Positions 1-9,807 are shown, counted from the first letter of the stretch. The stretch is 64,000 nucleotides of DNA from Bartonella sp. F02 (GCF_026929975.1 NZ_JANHOK010000001.1:1-64000); one strand, 5' to 3'. Notes: generated from the sequence alone by a model not told the origin. Program-made: numbers and translations.

Positions 1-1
1 T

Positions 2-604
2 GTAAAGTCACGTCGAAATGCATGGCGAATCGCAGGTATCACCTGCGTTTTTGGTTTACTTGGTATGGCATGTGGTGTTGTGGGGTTTTCTCAGCCAGCT
101 CCAACGCCCTTAATATTGCGTGTTGATAACGCTACCGGTGCTGTCGATGTTGTTTCAGTGATGCGCGAACATGAAACGAGCTATGGTGAAGTTGTAGACA
201 TATATTGGCTCAATCAATACGTACTTAATCGCGAAAGCTATGATTATGATACGATTCAGTTAACTTATGATACTGCAGCATTATTGAGCGCGCCAAATGT
301 TCAACAAGAATTTTTTAGTATTTATGACGGTGACAATGCTCGTGACCGAGTTCTTGCCAACAGAGCACGCATTACTGTAAAAGTACGCTCAATCCAACCC
401 AATGGACGTGGTCAAGCAACCATACGTTTCACAACACAAAAGCACAATAGCAATGGCACCTATGAACCGCAACAGCATATGATTGCGACGGTTGGTTATA
501 CATATGTCGGTGCACCAATGAAATCATCTGATCGCTTGCTTAATCCCCTTGGTTTCCAGATTACGAGCTACCGTGTTGACCCAGAAATGCTTTCGAATAA
601 TTGA
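2..604 (+). CDS. trwG: TrwG, VirB8-family type IV secretion inner-membrane protein (5' end outside window)
   Basis: The open frame runs in from the left edge (codons readable from base 2), so the ATG at 65 is internal and the true start lies outside. The visible N-terminus contains the end of a hydrophobic membrane segment (TCVFGLLGMACGVVGF), followed by a periplasmic domain typical of VirB8/TrwG with the elements VDVVSVM, WLNQYVLNRE and QMIATVGYTYV-like strands. VirB8 proteins nucleate assembly of the inner-membrane part of the type IV secretion channel. The gene is followed 26 bases later by trwF and then trwE and trwD, the order found in R388-type and Bartonella trw loci. The family call is secure from the context; the trw rather than virB label rests on overall resemblance and on the Bartonella setting. 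Confidence 0.85.
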   Translation, partial: VKSRRNAWRIAGITCVFGLLGMACGVVGFSQPAPTPLILRVDNATGAVDVVSVMREHETSYGEVVDIYWLNQYVLNRESYDYDTIQLTYDTAALLSAPNVQQEFFSIYDGDNARDRVLANRARITVKVRSIQPNGRGQATIRFTTQKHNSNGTYEPQQHMIATVGYTYVGAPMKSSDRLLNPLGFQITSYRVDPEMLSNN

Positions 605-630
605 GGTAAATAATTGAGGTATTGGTTATT

Positions 631-1431
631 ATGAAAAAACTTGCGTTTGTTGCCTTACTATTGCCCTCGCTTTACGCGACGCCTGTGCAGGCACTCCAAA
701 CTCCGTTCAGTTCGCAACATGATCATCGAATCCGTTATGTGACTTATGATGGAGCTGATGTGGTTCAAATCGAAACCGTTCTTGGGGTTGCAACACATAT
801 TATCCTTGAAGAGGGTGAACAATATATCACGCATGCTTTTGGTGATTCTGAAGCATATGCTTTTGCCCACAGAGGGCGTCATATTTTTATTAAGCCCAAA
901 GCAGAACTTGCCAATACTAACCTCATTATTGTTACAGATAAACGGAGTTACAAATTTCGGTTACAGTTCCGTAATGACCGTGCTGGTGCTACCTATGAAT
1001 TAGCTTTCCATTATCCTGAAACTGATGCTAAAAAAGTGCAAGAAAGCAAGCGACACGTCGCAATTGAACGTGCTTTTCATAAAGGAGCCAAAACCTATAA
1101 TCTTAATTACACCATGAGTGGTGATAGAGATATCGCTCCGATTAACGCTTGGGACAATGGGCTTATCACTTACTTTAAGTTTTCTGCCAATATGGATATG
1201 CCTTCAATTTACGTTGTTGATTCTGAAGGAAAGGAAAGCTTAATACCACGAACTGTCATGGGTGATTCTAATAACATTATCGCTCTTCATAAAATCAATC
1301 CTAGGTGGATAATACGGCTTGGTAATCGCGCCTTAGCTATCTTTAATGAAGCTTATGACCCCAATGGTGTGCCAAACACGACGGGTACGATATCCCCAGT
1401 GGTTCATCGCATCAATAAAGGAGATAAATAA
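631..1431 (+). CDS. trwF: TrwF, VirB9-family outer-membrane core-complex protein
   Basis: This 266-residue protein begins with a clear signal peptide (MKKLAFVALLLPSLYATPVQA). I chose the ATG at 631 because GAGGT lies 10 bases upstream; a TTG at 622 in frame would sit directly on that ribosome binding site. The mature part has the VirB9/CagX layout: an N-terminal strand-rich half (IRYVTYDGADVVQIETVLG) and a C-terminal half containing YKFRLQFR and a NYTMSGD stretch before the domain that contacts VirB10. VirB9, VirB10 and VirB7 form the outer ring of the secretion channel. The stop codon overlaps the trwE start by one base, so the two are translationally coupled. Confidence 0.88.
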   Translation: MKKLAFVALLLPSLYATPVQALQTPFSSQHDHRIRYVTYDGADVVQIETVLGVATHIILEEGEQYITHAFGDSEAYAFAHRGRHIFIKPKAELANTNLIIVTDKRSYKFRLQFRNDRAGATYELAFHYPETDAKKVQESKRHVAIERAFHKGAKTYNLNYTMSGDRDIAPINAWDNGLITYFKFSANMDMPSIYVVDSEGKESLIPRTVMGDSNNIIALHKINPRWIIRLGNRALAIFNEAYDPNGVPNTTGTISPVVHRINKGDK

Positions 1432-2585
1432 TGTTCGGTCGCAAGAAAGGAGATGGAATTAACGCGAGTGTAGAGCTGGATTACGTTGAACAAAAGCATA
1501 TTACGGGTGATTACGGTCACTCCAACTTAGATTCGGAACGTCGTCCAACTGTGCCCGGTATGCGTGCATTGTTAATAGCAGTGTTTATTGCCGTAATAGC
1601 AATACCGCTTGTATTATCTTGGAAAGCTTGGAATATACGCAAAAACACTCCTGAGCATGAAGAAAAGCAACAAGAGGTAGTTGAACAAATTATACCTAGC
1701 TACACACCTCGTATCATTAAAGAAGAAACAGAGAGTGTAGAAGAAGCAGTGCACCCAGAAGAAAATCTTTCTCAAACATGGTCTCAGCTCATTCAAACAA
1801 CGATTCCATCACAGTTGATTAAAGATACCGAAGAATTAGCTCGTAGACGTATGCTCAATTCGAGCCTTAATACTTCTTCTGACTCAGGCAGCAGTGGCTC
1901 ATCTTATCAATCAAATGATACCGCAACGACAGAAAATAACCATGAGCTATTTAATCAATTGCAACCCGTGCAATTAAACAAGTCGCGTGCTCATCAACTT
2001 AAAAATCGTGATCTTATTATCACACAAGGAACGCAGCTTGATTGTATCCTTGAAACCAAAATCATTACAACACAACCAGGTATGACTACGTGTCATTTAA
2101 CACGTGATGTCTATTCCACCAGTGGTCGAGTTGTGTTGTTAGATCGTGGTTCAAAAGTTGTTGGATTTTATCAAAGTGGTATTCAACAAGGACAATCTCG
2201 CGTTTTTGTTCAATGGTTACGCGTTGAAACACCTTCTGGCGTTGTTATCAATCTTAATTCACCAGGCACTGGTGCATTGGGTGAAGCTGGTATTGGTGGT
2301 TGGATTGATCGGCATTTTTGGGAGCGATTCGGTGGTGCGATCTTAATCAGCGTTATTACTGATGTAGGAGGCTGGTTAAAAAATAAGGCAAATGCAAAAG
2401 CTTCTGACGAAAAAAAGTCTCCTCCATTGCCAGATACTCAAAATGCTGAATCAGTTGTTACAGAATTACTGCATAATTCAATGAACATTGAGCCAACACT
2501 CTACAAAAATCAGGGTGAACGTGTGAATATTTTTGTTGCTAGAGATTTGGATTTTAGTGATGTCTACACTCTCACAACAAACTAA
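1431..2585 (+). CDS. trwE: TrwE, VirB10-family type IV secretion channel protein
   Basis: This 384-residue protein has the VirB10 design: a short cytoplasmic tail, one transmembrane helix near residues 45-65 (ALLIAVFIAVIAIPLVLSW), a long charged and Ser/Asn-rich periplasmic linker (to about residue 185), and a C-terminal TrbI/VirB10 domain beginning near the ITQGTQLDCILET stretch. That domain includes LLDRGSKVVGFYQSG, VETPSGVVINLNSPG and an amphipathic WERFGGAILISV helix of the type that forms the outer-membrane pore. The ATG overlaps the trwF stop (TAATG) and is preceded by GGAG. VirB10 spans both membranes and transmits ATPase energy to the outer complex. Confidence 0.9.
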   Translation: MFGRKKGDGINASVELDYVEQKHITGDYGHSNLDSERRPTVPGMRALLIAVFIAVIAIPLVLSWKAWNIRKNTPEHEEKQQEVVEQIIPSYTPRIIKEETESVEEAVHPEENLSQTWSQLIQTTIPSQLIKDTEELARRRMLNSSLNTSSDSGSSGSSYQSNDTATTENNHELFNQLQPVQLNKSRAHQLKNRDLIITQGTQLDCILETKIITTQPGMTTCHLTRDVYSTSGRVVLLDRGSKVVGFYQSGIQQGQSRVFVQWLRVETPSGVVINLNSPGTGALGEAGIGGWIDRHFWERFGGAILISVITDVGGWLKNKANAKASDEKKSPPLPDTQNAESVVTELLHNSMNIEPTLYKNQGERVNIFVARDLDFSDVYTLTTN

Positions 2586-3621
2586 TCGGATTCAAAAAGA
2601 TCAAGCGGTTGCACAGCTTCTGCGACCTCTTGATCGCTTTTTAGAAATTCCAGAAGTGACTGAATTATCAATCTGTCGTCCTTGTGAATTGTGGACAAAA
2701 ACTTTCGAAGGGTGGCAGGTACACAGTGTACCCGAATTAACGGCATCTTTTTTGCAAACTCTTGTAACAGCTGTCATTGTTTATAATGGTCTAACACCTA
2801 AAAGTGTTAACAATGTCGTGTTACCTGGAGGACAACGGGGTGTCATTATTCAGCCCCCCACTGTCATCGATGGAACGTTGTCATTTGTAATTCGAAAACA
2901 TTCTCTCGTGGTCAAAACACTTGATGAACTCAAGGCTGATGGAGCTTTTAGTTCTTTTAATGATGTGAGTTTCAATAAACCTTCGGCACAAGAAGCAAAT
3001 AATCTTCTCTCCGTGCAAGATTTTACACGATTAGAACCGTTCGAAGTTCATCTGTTGCAATTAAAACGAGATAATCAAATTTGTGAATTTTTAGAACAAT
3101 GCGTCCTTTATAAACGCAATATCATTATTTCAGGGAAAACTGGATCAGGTAAAACAACATTTGCTCGATCTCTTGTTGAAAAAGTCCCTACAGAAGAACG
3201 TATTATTACAATTGAAGATGTTCATGAACTTTTCCTTCCCAATCATCCTAATCATGTGCATATGCTTTATGGTTATGGTGCAGGTCGGATTTCTGCTGAT
3301 GAATGTTTAGAAGCATGTATGCGCCAATCACCTGATCGAATCTTTCTCGCTGAATTGCGTAGCAATGAAGCATGGGAATATCTCAATTCGCTCAATACTG
3401 GACATCCCGGATCGATCACAACAACACATGCGAACAATGCTTTACAAACATTTGAGAGATGCGCGACACTCATAAAGAAATCTGAAGTTGGTCGTCAGCT
3501 TGATATTCAAGTAATAAAGCAAGTTCTCTATACAACAATTGATGTTATATTATTCTTCAAAGATCGAAAGCTCACCGAAGTTTTTTATGACCCAATTTTT
3601 TCTAAATCAAAAATGGCTTAA
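2560..3621 (+). CDS. trwD: TrwD, VirB11-family secretion ATPase
   Basis: This 353-residue hexameric ATPase powers type IV secretion from the cytoplasmic face of the inner membrane. The C-terminal RecA-like domain shows Walker A GKTGSGKTT (about residues 192-200), an Asp box around TIEDVHEL, Walker B SPDRIFLAELR (near 259) and a His box GHPGSITTTHAN (near 280). The N-terminal domain precedes it at full family length. I chose the ATG at 2560; a TTG at 2533 would add nine residues and deepen the overlap with trwE, which is already 26 bases. No coupling protein or relaxase gene follows, unlike the conjugative R388 arrangement where trwC/B/A adjoin trwD. Confidence 0.92.
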   Translation: MSTLSQQTNRIQKDQAVAQLLRPLDRFLEIPEVTELSICRPCELWTKTFEGWQVHSVPELTASFLQTLVTAVIVYNGLTPKSVNNVVLPGGQRGVIIQPPTVIDGTLSFVIRKHSLVVKTLDELKADGAFSSFNDVSFNKPSAQEANNLLSVQDFTRLEPFEVHLLQLKRDNQICEFLEQCVLYKRNIIISGKTGSGKTTFARSLVEKVPTEERIITIEDVHELFLPNHPNHVHMLYGYGAGRISADECLEACMRQSPDRIFLAELRSNEAWEYLNSLNTGHPGSITTTHANNALQTFERCATLIKKSEVGRQLDIQVIKQVLYTTIDVILFFKDRKLTEVFYDPIFSKSKMA

Positions 3622-4231
3622 ATAAATTTTTGAGAGTTTCTTTTAAAATTTAGTCAAAACTTGTGACATATTACTGCAGTTTTTTTGTATCTGAAAATAC
3701 AGTTTTTGAATTTTCTTCTTCATAAGACCAATTGAGGAGGAAAGTGGATTTTTCACATAGACATAAATACAGCGCCTTTAATAAAGGGTAGGATCTTGTT
3801 CCGCTCTGCGTAAATCTGCACGTTGCATTTTAATTTACGAACTAAACTTTACGAGTTTTTTAAAATAATGAGAAGAAATGCTGAAACGGCATATGATCTA
3901 CAAAAATAAAATTAAAACAATCTAATTCAAAAAGATTCGTTTAGAAAAAAAGAAAAATTTAAAAATGTATTTCAGCAATAATCTATAATGATCTTCAGTG
4001 TCATTGATATAACTATTATAGTTCTTCTAGATAATTGGGTCTCATTGAAATAAAAAGCTTTCATGAGTCTTTTTTAATTAAATGAAAAACAATAAAGTGC
4101 TTGATATTGATCAAACACTTTAATCTTTTCACACGAGTATCATTCATTAAATGATTTATGAATAAACTCAAACGCCGCAGTCCACAGAAGAAGAGTGCTC
4201 TATATTTTCTGTTTCTTCTAGAACAAAATTT
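3622..4231. other. AT-rich gap between trwD and sdhB
   Basis: About 610 bases separate the convergent trwD and sdhB. No open frame with a plausible ribosome binding site and no tRNA was seen. The only clear structure is the hairpin at 4094-4121, listed separately. The gap marks the boundary between the acquired trw locus and core sdh genes. Confidence 0.6.
4094..4121 (-). terminator. Probable terminator of sdhCDAB
   Basis: The inverted repeat pairs AAAGTG-C-TTGAT with ATCAA-A-CACTTT around a four-base loop, with one internal mismatch (11 base pairs in all). On the minus strand it is followed within a few bases by a T-rich run. It lies about 110 bases beyond the sdhB stop. Confidence 0.6.
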
Positions 4232-5011
4232 TTAAAGACTGCGCTCAACCATTAACTTTTTAATCTCAGCAATTGCTTTTGCTGGATTTAATCCTTTTGG
4301 ACACGTTTGCGTACAATTCATAATTGTATGGCATCTGTAAAGTCGAAAAGGATCTTCCAAATTATCAAGACGCTCTCCACACATTTCATCTCGAGAATCA
4401 GCAATCCAACGATAAGCCTGAAGTAAGATAGCCGGACCTAAATAACGATCCCCGTTCCACCAATAACTTGGACATGATGTCTGACAACACGCGCAAAGAA
4501 TACATTCATAAAGACCATCAATTTTTTGGCGATCAGAATAGCTTTGTAGCCACTCTTTTTCAGGTTCAGGCGATACCGTTTGCAACCAAGGCTCAATCAT
4601 ACGATGTTGCGCATAGAAACGCTTTAAATCAGGAACCAAATCTTTAACAATTGGCATAGAAGGAAGCGGATAAACTTTAATTGGATGTTCTACCTCATCC
4701 ATACCTTTAGTACAGGCCAGCGTATTTTTTCCATCAATATTCATCGCACATGAACCACAAATACCTTCACGGCATGAACGACGCAGTGTTAAAGTTGGAT
4801 CAATATGATTCTTAATAAACAAAAGACCATCAAGAATCATCGGCCCACAAGCAGATCGATCCACGTAATAAGTATCAAGACGAGGATTTTCTTCATCATC
4901 AGGCGACCAACGATAAACATGAAACTCGGTCAGTTTTGTTGCGCCTTCCGGTTTAGGCCAAACTTTTCCGGCTTTAACTTGAGAATTTTTGGGCAGCCTA
5001 ATTTGCACCAT
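4232..5011 (-). CDS. sdhB: Succinate dehydrogenase iron-sulfur subunit
   Basis: This 259-residue protein carries electrons from the flavin of SdhA through three Fe-S clusters to the membrane quinone site of complex II. The N-terminal ferredoxin domain has the [2Fe-2S] ligands in [12 protein letters not shown] plus a downstream LACTKG cysteine. The C-terminal domain has [12 protein letters not shown] for the [4Fe-4S] and [3Fe-4S] clusters, completed by [17 protein letters not shown]. Length and motifs are those of the alphaproteobacterial family. It is the last gene of sdhCDAB, 14 bases after sdhA. Confidence 0.97.
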   Translation of the reverse strand: MVQIRLPKNSQVKAGKVWPKPEGATKLTEFHVYRWSPDDEENPRLDTYYVDRSACGPMILDGLLFIKNHIDPTLTLRRSCREGICGSCAMNIDGKNTLACTKGMDEVEHPIKVYPLPSMPIVKDLVPDLKRFYAQHRMIEPWLQTVSPEPEKEWLQSYSDRQKIDGLYECILCACCQTSCPSYWWNGDRYLGPAILLQAYRWIADSRDEMCGERLDNLEDPFRLYRCHTIMNCTQTCPKGLNPAKAIAEIKKLMVERSL

Positions 5012-5025
5012 AATTCATTTTCCCC

Positions 5026-6870
5026 TTAGTAAACACGTTTCTTAGGCACAATACGTTTCAAGTCAATCCCTCCATCTGCTTCAGATGTCAACGGATCCAC
5101 ATGAACAGGCCTATATGATAAGGTCACTTTCCCATCTTCTGACAAACGTGAAAGTGTATGCTGACGCCAATTTTTATCATCACGTTCTGGATAATCTTCA
5201 CGCGCATGTGCACCACGGCTTTCCAAACGCGCTTCCGCGGAATAAACAGTCGTTATTGCATTTGCCATCAAATTCTCAAGCTCTAATGTTTCTACCAAAT
5301 CAGAATTCCATATCAAAGAGCGATCAGTCACTTTAATATCGGAAAGCTCATCCCAAATTTTACTGATGCGCTGACATCCTTGCTTTAAAGAATCCTCTGT
5401 CCGGAAAACTGCAGCATCTTCTTGCATCGTACGCTGCATTTTCTCACGCAATACCGCTGTTGGAACAGCACCCCGAGCAAAGCGTAAACGATCAAAACGC
5501 GCCATAATTTCATCAACTGCTGCTTCATTAATTGGTGGAATTTTTGCTTCACGGTCGATTACTTCACCCGCACGAATTGCTGCAGCACGCCCAAACACAA
5601 CCAGATCAATCAACGAATTCGAACCCAAACGATTAGCACCATGAACCGATGCACACCCCGCCTCACCTACAGCCATCAAGCCTGGTTGTATGCGGTCAGG
5701 CGAATCAACGGTTGGATTTAAAACTTCTCCATGATAATTGGTAGGAATACCACCCATATTATAATGAACTGTTGGGAGAACAGGAATAGGTTCTTTTGTC
5801 ACATCAACGCCTGCAAAAATACGGGCAGATTCAGAAATTCCTGGTAAACGTTCGTGCAATACAGCCGGATCAATATGACTCAGAACCAAATGGATATGAT
5901 CCTTCTTTGAACCAACACCGCGTCCTTCACGAATTTCGAGCGTTATACACCGTGAAACCAAATCACGTGAAGCTAAATCTTTAAAAGAAGGAGCATAACG
6001 TTCCATAAAACGCTCTCCTTCAGAATTGATCAAATATCCTCCTTCACCCCGAGCCCCTTCTGTGATTAAACAACCAGCACCATAAATTCCTGTGGGATGA
6101 AATTGAACAAACTCCATATCCTGCAACGGTAATCCTGCACGTGCAATCATTCCTCCACCATCACCCGTACACGTATGAGCTGATGTCGCGGAAAAATAAG
6201 CACGCCCATAACCACCTGTTGCCAGCACAACCATTTTCGCAGAAAAACGGTGTATTGTACCATCATCAAGGTTCCAAGCAACAACACCTGTACACACACC
6301 ATCTGTCATAATCAAATCAAGTGCAAAATACTCAACAAAAAACTGCGCATTATGTTTCAAACTTTGCCCGTAAAGCGTATGCAAAATTGCATGTCCCGTA
6401 CGATCAGCCGCTGCACAAGTTCGCTGCACTGGAGGTCCTTCTCCAAATTCTGTTGTATGCCCACCAAAAGGACGTTGATAAATTTTACCCTCCTGCGTCC
6501 GCGAAAAAGGAACGCCATAATGCTCTAACTCATAAACAGCGGCAGGCGCATTACGCACTAAATATTCCATCGCATCCGTATCACCAAGCCAATCCGATCC
6601 CTTGACAGTATCATACAAATGCCATTGCCAATTATCAGGTCCCATATTTGAAAGTGACGCAGCAATTCCACCCTGAGCAGCAACTGTATGTGAACGTGTT
6701 GGAAAAACTTTTGTAATACACGCTGTCTTTAATCCTTGTTCAGCCATGCCAAGCGTTGCACGCAAACCAGCACCACCTGCACCAACGACAACAACATCAA
6801 ATTTATGATCTTCATAACGATAGGGTGCGTTACCCACTTTAGCGCCCAAAGATGATTTTGTGCCCACCAT
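5026..6870 (-). CDS. sdhA: Succinate dehydrogenase flavoprotein subunit
   Basis: This 614-residue protein oxidises succinate to fumarate at a covalently bound FAD. It shows the dinucleotide-binding motif [13 protein letters not shown], the FAD-anchoring histidine in [12 protein letters not shown], the active-site region [12 protein letters not shown], and [11 protein letters not shown] near the C-terminal FAD contacts. The frame stays open to 6936, but that would overlap sdhD by about 60 bases. The ATG at 6870 (MVGTKSS) lies five bases after the sdhD stop and fits family length, so I chose it. Its covalent flavinylation normally needs assembly factors; an SDHAF4-type gene lies at 29303-29521. 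Confidence 0.96.
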   Translation of the reverse strand: MVGTKSSLGAKVGNAPYRYEDHKFDVVVVGAGGAGLRATLGMAEQGLKTACITKVFPTRSHTVAAQGGIAASLSNMGPDNWQWHLYDTVKGSDWLGDTDAMEYLVRNAPAAVYELEHYGVPFSRTQEGKIYQRPFGGHTTEFGEGPPVQRTCAAADRTGHAILHTLYGQSLKHNAQFFVEYFALDLIMTDGVCTGVVAWNLDDGTIHRFSAKMVVLATGGYGRAYFSATSAHTCTGDGGGMIARAGLPLQDMEFVQFHPTGIYGAGCLITEGARGEGGYLINSEGERFMERYAPSFKDLASRDLVSRCITLEIREGRGVGSKKDHIHLVLSHIDPAVLHERLPGISESARIFAGVDVTKEPIPVLPTVHYNMGGIPTNYHGEVLNPTVDSPDRIQPGLMAVGEAGCASVHGANRLGSNSLIDLVVFGRAAAIRAGEVIDREAKIPPINEAAVDEIMARFDRLRFARGAVPTAVLREKMQRTMQEDAAVFRTEDSLKQGCQRISKIWDELSDIKVTDRSLIWNSDLVETLELENLMANAITTVYSAEARLESRGAHAREDYPERDDKNWRQHTLSRLSEDGKVTLSYRPVHVDPLTSEADGGIDLKRIVPKKRVY

Positions 6871-6875
6871 ACTGC

Positions 6876-7274
6876 TTAAACCCCTAATGCGATTTTTAAA
6901 AGGGCAAAAATCATTACACCGCCCATAATAAAACAAAATAAAACATTCAACACGAGAAATAATATCCGTACACTTTCTCGTGGAATATAATCTTCAATAA
7001 CAACCTGCATCCCAAGTTTCATATAATACAGGCTTACAAAAACCATCATCCCCATCAAAACAGCCACAACGGGATGTGACAATCGTGTATGAACAACACT
7101 ATAATCTTTTCCGACAACCGAAAGAAAAAGAATAAGAAAAAATATAAAAAACGGCACATTAATAAAGCTTAATAAACGCTCCGACCAAAAATGTTCTGTG
7201 CCTCTATGCGCACTGCCAAGACCGCGCACCTTCCCCAGTTCTGTTCGAAAATCTTTTTTCATCTGTCTCTCCAC
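6876..7274 (-). CDS. sdhD: Succinate dehydrogenase membrane anchor subunit D
   Basis: This 132-residue protein has three predicted membrane helices: [38 protein letters not shown] and [19 protein letters not shown]. It includes the [11 protein letters not shown]-type segment found near the haem and quinone sites of alphaproteobacterial SdhD (here [12 protein letters not shown]). It starts six bases after the sdhC stop and ends five bases before sdhA. With SdhC it anchors complex II in the inner membrane and forms the ubiquinone pocket. Identity follows from position and topology more than from sequence, as usual for this variable subunit. Confidence 0.9.
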   Translation of the reverse strand: MERQMKKDFRTELGKVRGLGSAHRGTEHFWSERLLSFINVPFFIFFLILFLSVVGKDYSVVHTRLSHPVVAVLMGMMVFVSLYYMKLGMQVVIEDYIPRESVRILFLVLNVLFCFIMGGVMIFALLKIALGV

Positions 7275-7280
7275 CCCTAG

Positions 7281-7682
7281 CTAAATGACACTATACCCAA
7301 TAATCCAGATTGCAATAGTGAGAATAAGAGAAATAAAAACTGTTGCCCACGCAATCAACGTTGCTTGTTCTTTCGCTAAAAGACAAGGATTCATGTCCAA
7401 AACAATGTGGCGAATACTACCAACCATATGATGAACCCCAGCAAGAGTATAAAGAAATAACAAGCAAAGCCCAGGGAGTGATCCGTAAATTCCATTAACG
7501 GTATTAAATATGTCTCCTCCACAAGCAAGCGCCACTAACCAAAGAGCAAGAAATATCATGCCAAAATAGAGAGCAATACCAGTAATGCGATGTCCAATTG
7601 ACATCGCCATCGTGATTGACCACCGATAAATAGTCAAATGAGGAGAACGAGGGCGAGCTTTTGTCCTAACTTTCTCTGTCAT
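7281..7682 (-). CDS. sdhC: Succinate dehydrogenase cytochrome b556 subunit
   Basis: This 133-residue, three-helix membrane protein shows the SdhC signature SIGHRITGIALYFG (the SxxxR quinone-site element) and a histidine-rich helix AGVHHMVGSIRHIVLD, which supplies the haem b ligand. The N-terminus contains RPRSPHLTIYRW, the family opener. It is the first gene of the sdh operon. A candidate folded leader lies about 60 to 115 bases upstream (7740-7797). Confidence 0.95.
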   Translation of the reverse strand: MTEKVRTKARPRSPHLTIYRWSITMAMSIGHRITGIALYFGMIFLALWLVALACGGDIFNTVNGIYGSLPGLCLLFLYTLAGVHHMVGSIRHIVLDMNPCLLAKEQATLIAWATVFISLILTIAIWIIGYSVI

Positions 7683-8339
7683 AAAATATCCTGACCTGGC
7701 TTTCCTGCAACTTTATCATAAGCGAGTCCCCCGCATAAACGACCAAGTGCATTACTTTTCACTTGCTCAGCATTTTACGATGCTGATTTTCAGGTCGGTT
7801 GTTTAAAATGACGGATTAAAGGTCACGCATAAAAAAACCGATCGTTTTGCAAGTATTACACTGCAAAACACGTACTGTTTAATACAATTTTATCTTCACG
7901 TCAAAGGTCTAACGCCATTTCTTACTGGTAAACGAATATTTTTTCATACTCATCGCATTTTATTTTCAAATATCGGTGGAATATTTTACAATAATAACAA
8001 TAGCTTTTATAATAACGAAAACTGCAATTGTTATAATTGAAATAAGTTGTATCAATTTTGATTGTTGGTAAACTACAATGATTTTCTTTGTAAAGAATAA
8101 AATTCTTCAAGATTTATAAAATATTTTTTTATCATCATTCTTCATAAAACAATAAAAAATAAGACAAGAATCAAAACAAATATAAAAAAAGATAAAATGG
8201 TTGTGATAAAGAACAACCATTTTATAGACACGATTAACTCTTCCTGCTCGAAATCCTGCTCGAAAATCTTCAAATCAAGAATATGACTTACAAAAAGATT
8301 TCTAATAATAATAAATTATTTGAAAAATTGTGGTACTTT
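7683..8339. other. AT-rich intergenic region upstream of sdhC
   Basis: Apart from the folded element at 7740-7797, this 657-base stretch shows no convincing gene. Open frames here are Lys/Tyr/Asn-rich translations of AT-rich DNA and have no ribosome binding site. It presumably holds the sdh promoter. Confidence 0.5.
7740..7797 (-). promoter_or_regulatory. Candidate three-way-junction leader upstream of sdhC
   Basis: Read on the minus strand, an outer arm CGACC pairs with GGTCG and encloses two hairpins. The first pairs TCAGCAT with ATGCTGA (seven pairs, loop CGTAAA). The second pairs CAAGTG with CACTTG (ten-base loop); it competes with the outer stem for one base. The element ends 58 bases before the sdhC start, where a 5' untranslated leader would lie. 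I recognise no known riboswitch class; a double operator for a dimeric regulator is an alternative reading. Confidence 0.4.
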
Positions 8340-8699
8340 TTACATAAACAGCGCAATGTTTTGTCCACATCGAGATGCCAAACGCAGTATTAACCTATCA
8401 TAAAACCACATGAGAATAAAAGAACCAAAACCCATTATGAATCCCATGACCAAGGGAAAACTTATTGGTGCAGAGCTATTAATTGCTATAAAAGCTGTCA
8501 TTAAAAGCATTATTCCACCTAAACCCATAAAGATTTTTAACACTAAACGTACCGGAAAACGAATCCACATAAGAAAAAGAAAAATAGAATAAATTAACGT
8601 ATTAGAAGTATTACCTTGATGATATTCTTTGTATAAAGGAGCTCCATCATGTTCTTCGCGAAGATTGTTTTCTTGTTCATTATTTGTGTTACTTGTCAT
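8340..8699 (-). CDS. Small membrane protein of unknown function
   Basis: The 119-residue product has a polar N-terminus (about 40 residues, rich in Asn and Glu) followed by hydrophobic segments: LIYSIFLFLMWIRFPVRLVL, MGLGGIMLLMTAFIAI and FPLVMGFIMGFGSFILMWFY. The start is set by AAGGGGA five bases before the ATG at 8699; the frame stays open further upstream without such a site. I do not recognise the family. It is isolated, with several hundred bases of AT-rich DNA on each side, and no operon partner. The good ribosome binding site and hydrophobic pattern argue that it is expressed. Confidence 0.7.
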   Translation of the reverse strand: MTSNTNNEQENNLREEHDGAPLYKEYHQGNTSNTLIYSIFLFLMWIRFPVRLVLKIFMGLGGIMLLMTAFIAINSSAPISFPLVMGFIMGFGSFILMWFYDRLILRLASRCGQNIALFM

Positions 8700-9168
8700 T
8701 GATATCCCCTTTTTCATATTTCGAACACATTCAGCATGTTTTCTTACAAAAAAAAACACAATATGCAAATGTTAAAGTAGTTATTGAACTAAATTGCAAT
8801 ATAATTGATATCACTCAAATTCCATGAGTCATCAAAAATTTAAAACTCTAAAAAGAACGTGAATTTAAATCAGTATACTATTTTTAGAATTATACTGTTT
8901 TATAATTTATGAAAAATGAAAAGCGCAAATTCTTCAGAATCGTGGCGTATTCTGTTATTATTCTGGAAGATGAGAGTAAGCATTTGAAAAAAATATCTTG
9001 AACTGCATCGTATTAAACGAAACAGAAAATGAGCCCACGTGTTCGAATCAACATCGAAGAACCGCTTCTTTTCACTGATCACAACACTTCAAGCCATGAC
9101 GATTAAGCTTTTCAAGATGTTCTAAAGTGAATCCGTGGGACACTATCTTTATAATATCTATTAAAAAT
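8700..9168. other. Intergenic region, possibly eroded coding sequence
   Basis: This stretch of 469 bases holds no supported gene. Between about 8910 and 9110 the base composition is less AT-rich than around it and both strands stay open for 30 to 60 codons, which suggests a decayed gene, but no family could be recognised. Confidence 0.4.
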
Positions 9169-9609
9169 TTATTCAGTCGTCTGATTTCCAGCACTTTCAA
9201 CAACGACTTCTGTGTCTGCTGCTTTTGCAACTGCAGAATTCTTCTTTCGATAGTCTCTCTTTTCAGAAATACGCGCAGCCTTACCTCTTAAAGCACGAAG
9301 ATAATAGAGTTTTGCGCGACGAACTTTACCTCGGCGAACAAGTTCAACACTTTCAATTAAAGGAGAATAAACCGGAAACACACGTTCAACACCTTCACCA
9401 TAAGAAATCTTACGAACGGTAAAAGTTTCATTTAAACCGCCTCCTGAACGTGCAATACAAACACCTTCATAAGCTTGAACACGCGTCCGCGTACCTTCCG
9501 TTACACGCACCATAACACGTACTGTATCCCCCGCCTGAAATGCTGGAAGTTGACGTTTTTCTTCAATCTTCGCGCATTGCTCAGCTTCAAGCTGTGCTAT
9601 AATATTCAT
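9169..9609 (-). CDS. rplS: 50S ribosomal protein L19
   Basis: This 146-residue protein has L19 signatures: the N-terminus [63 protein letters not shown], and [24 protein letters not shown]19 sits at the 30S-50S interface. I chose the ATG at 9609, which has AAGG about nine bases upstream; the ATG at 9618 would sit directly on that site. The C-terminal tail (about 30 residues, Ala/Val/Glu-rich) is an extension common in Rhizobiales. It is the last gene of the rimM-trmD-rplS group. Confidence 0.96.
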   Translation of the reverse strand: MNIIAQLEAEQCAKIEEKRQLPAFQAGDTVRVMVRVTEGTRTRVQAYEGVCIARSGGGLNETFTVRKISYGEGVERVFPVYSPLIESVELVRRGKVRRAKLYYLRALRGKAARISEKRDYRKKNSAVAKAADTEVVVESAGNQTTE

Positions 9610-9807
9610 GTCTTTCATCCTTCATGCTCTTTATCGAACAGCCAGAGCGCTCAACTCTTGCCGAAAAAAGTTTTCTCACATGACAAGAAAACATCTTTCA
9701 GGCTATGCTTGACACAGGAGCGAATACACCATCTCTTAATTTATGTTTTGATTCACAGAAAATTCTCTGGAAAATGTGTTGTGCAATACACTATCTTGCA
9801 CAATGAA

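Noticed and set aside
6871-6936. Longer N-terminus for sdhA
   Set aside because: It would overlap sdhD by about 60 bases and is not family-like; the ATG at 6870 fits spacing and length.
7922-8110. 62-codon minus-strand frame upstream of sdhC
   Set aside because: Tyr/Asn/Lys-rich translation of AT-rich DNA, no ribosome binding site and no recognisable pattern.
8850-8861. AAAAAGAACGTG, resembling the 3' ends of island peptides C and F
   Set aside because: On the minus strand the HVLF frame has a stop immediately upstream and continues past the site, so no related peptide is encoded here.
8900-9082. 60-codon minus-strand frame upstream of rplS
   Set aside because: No ribosome binding site and no family; possibly a fragment of a decayed gene, recorded only as such in the intergenic entry.
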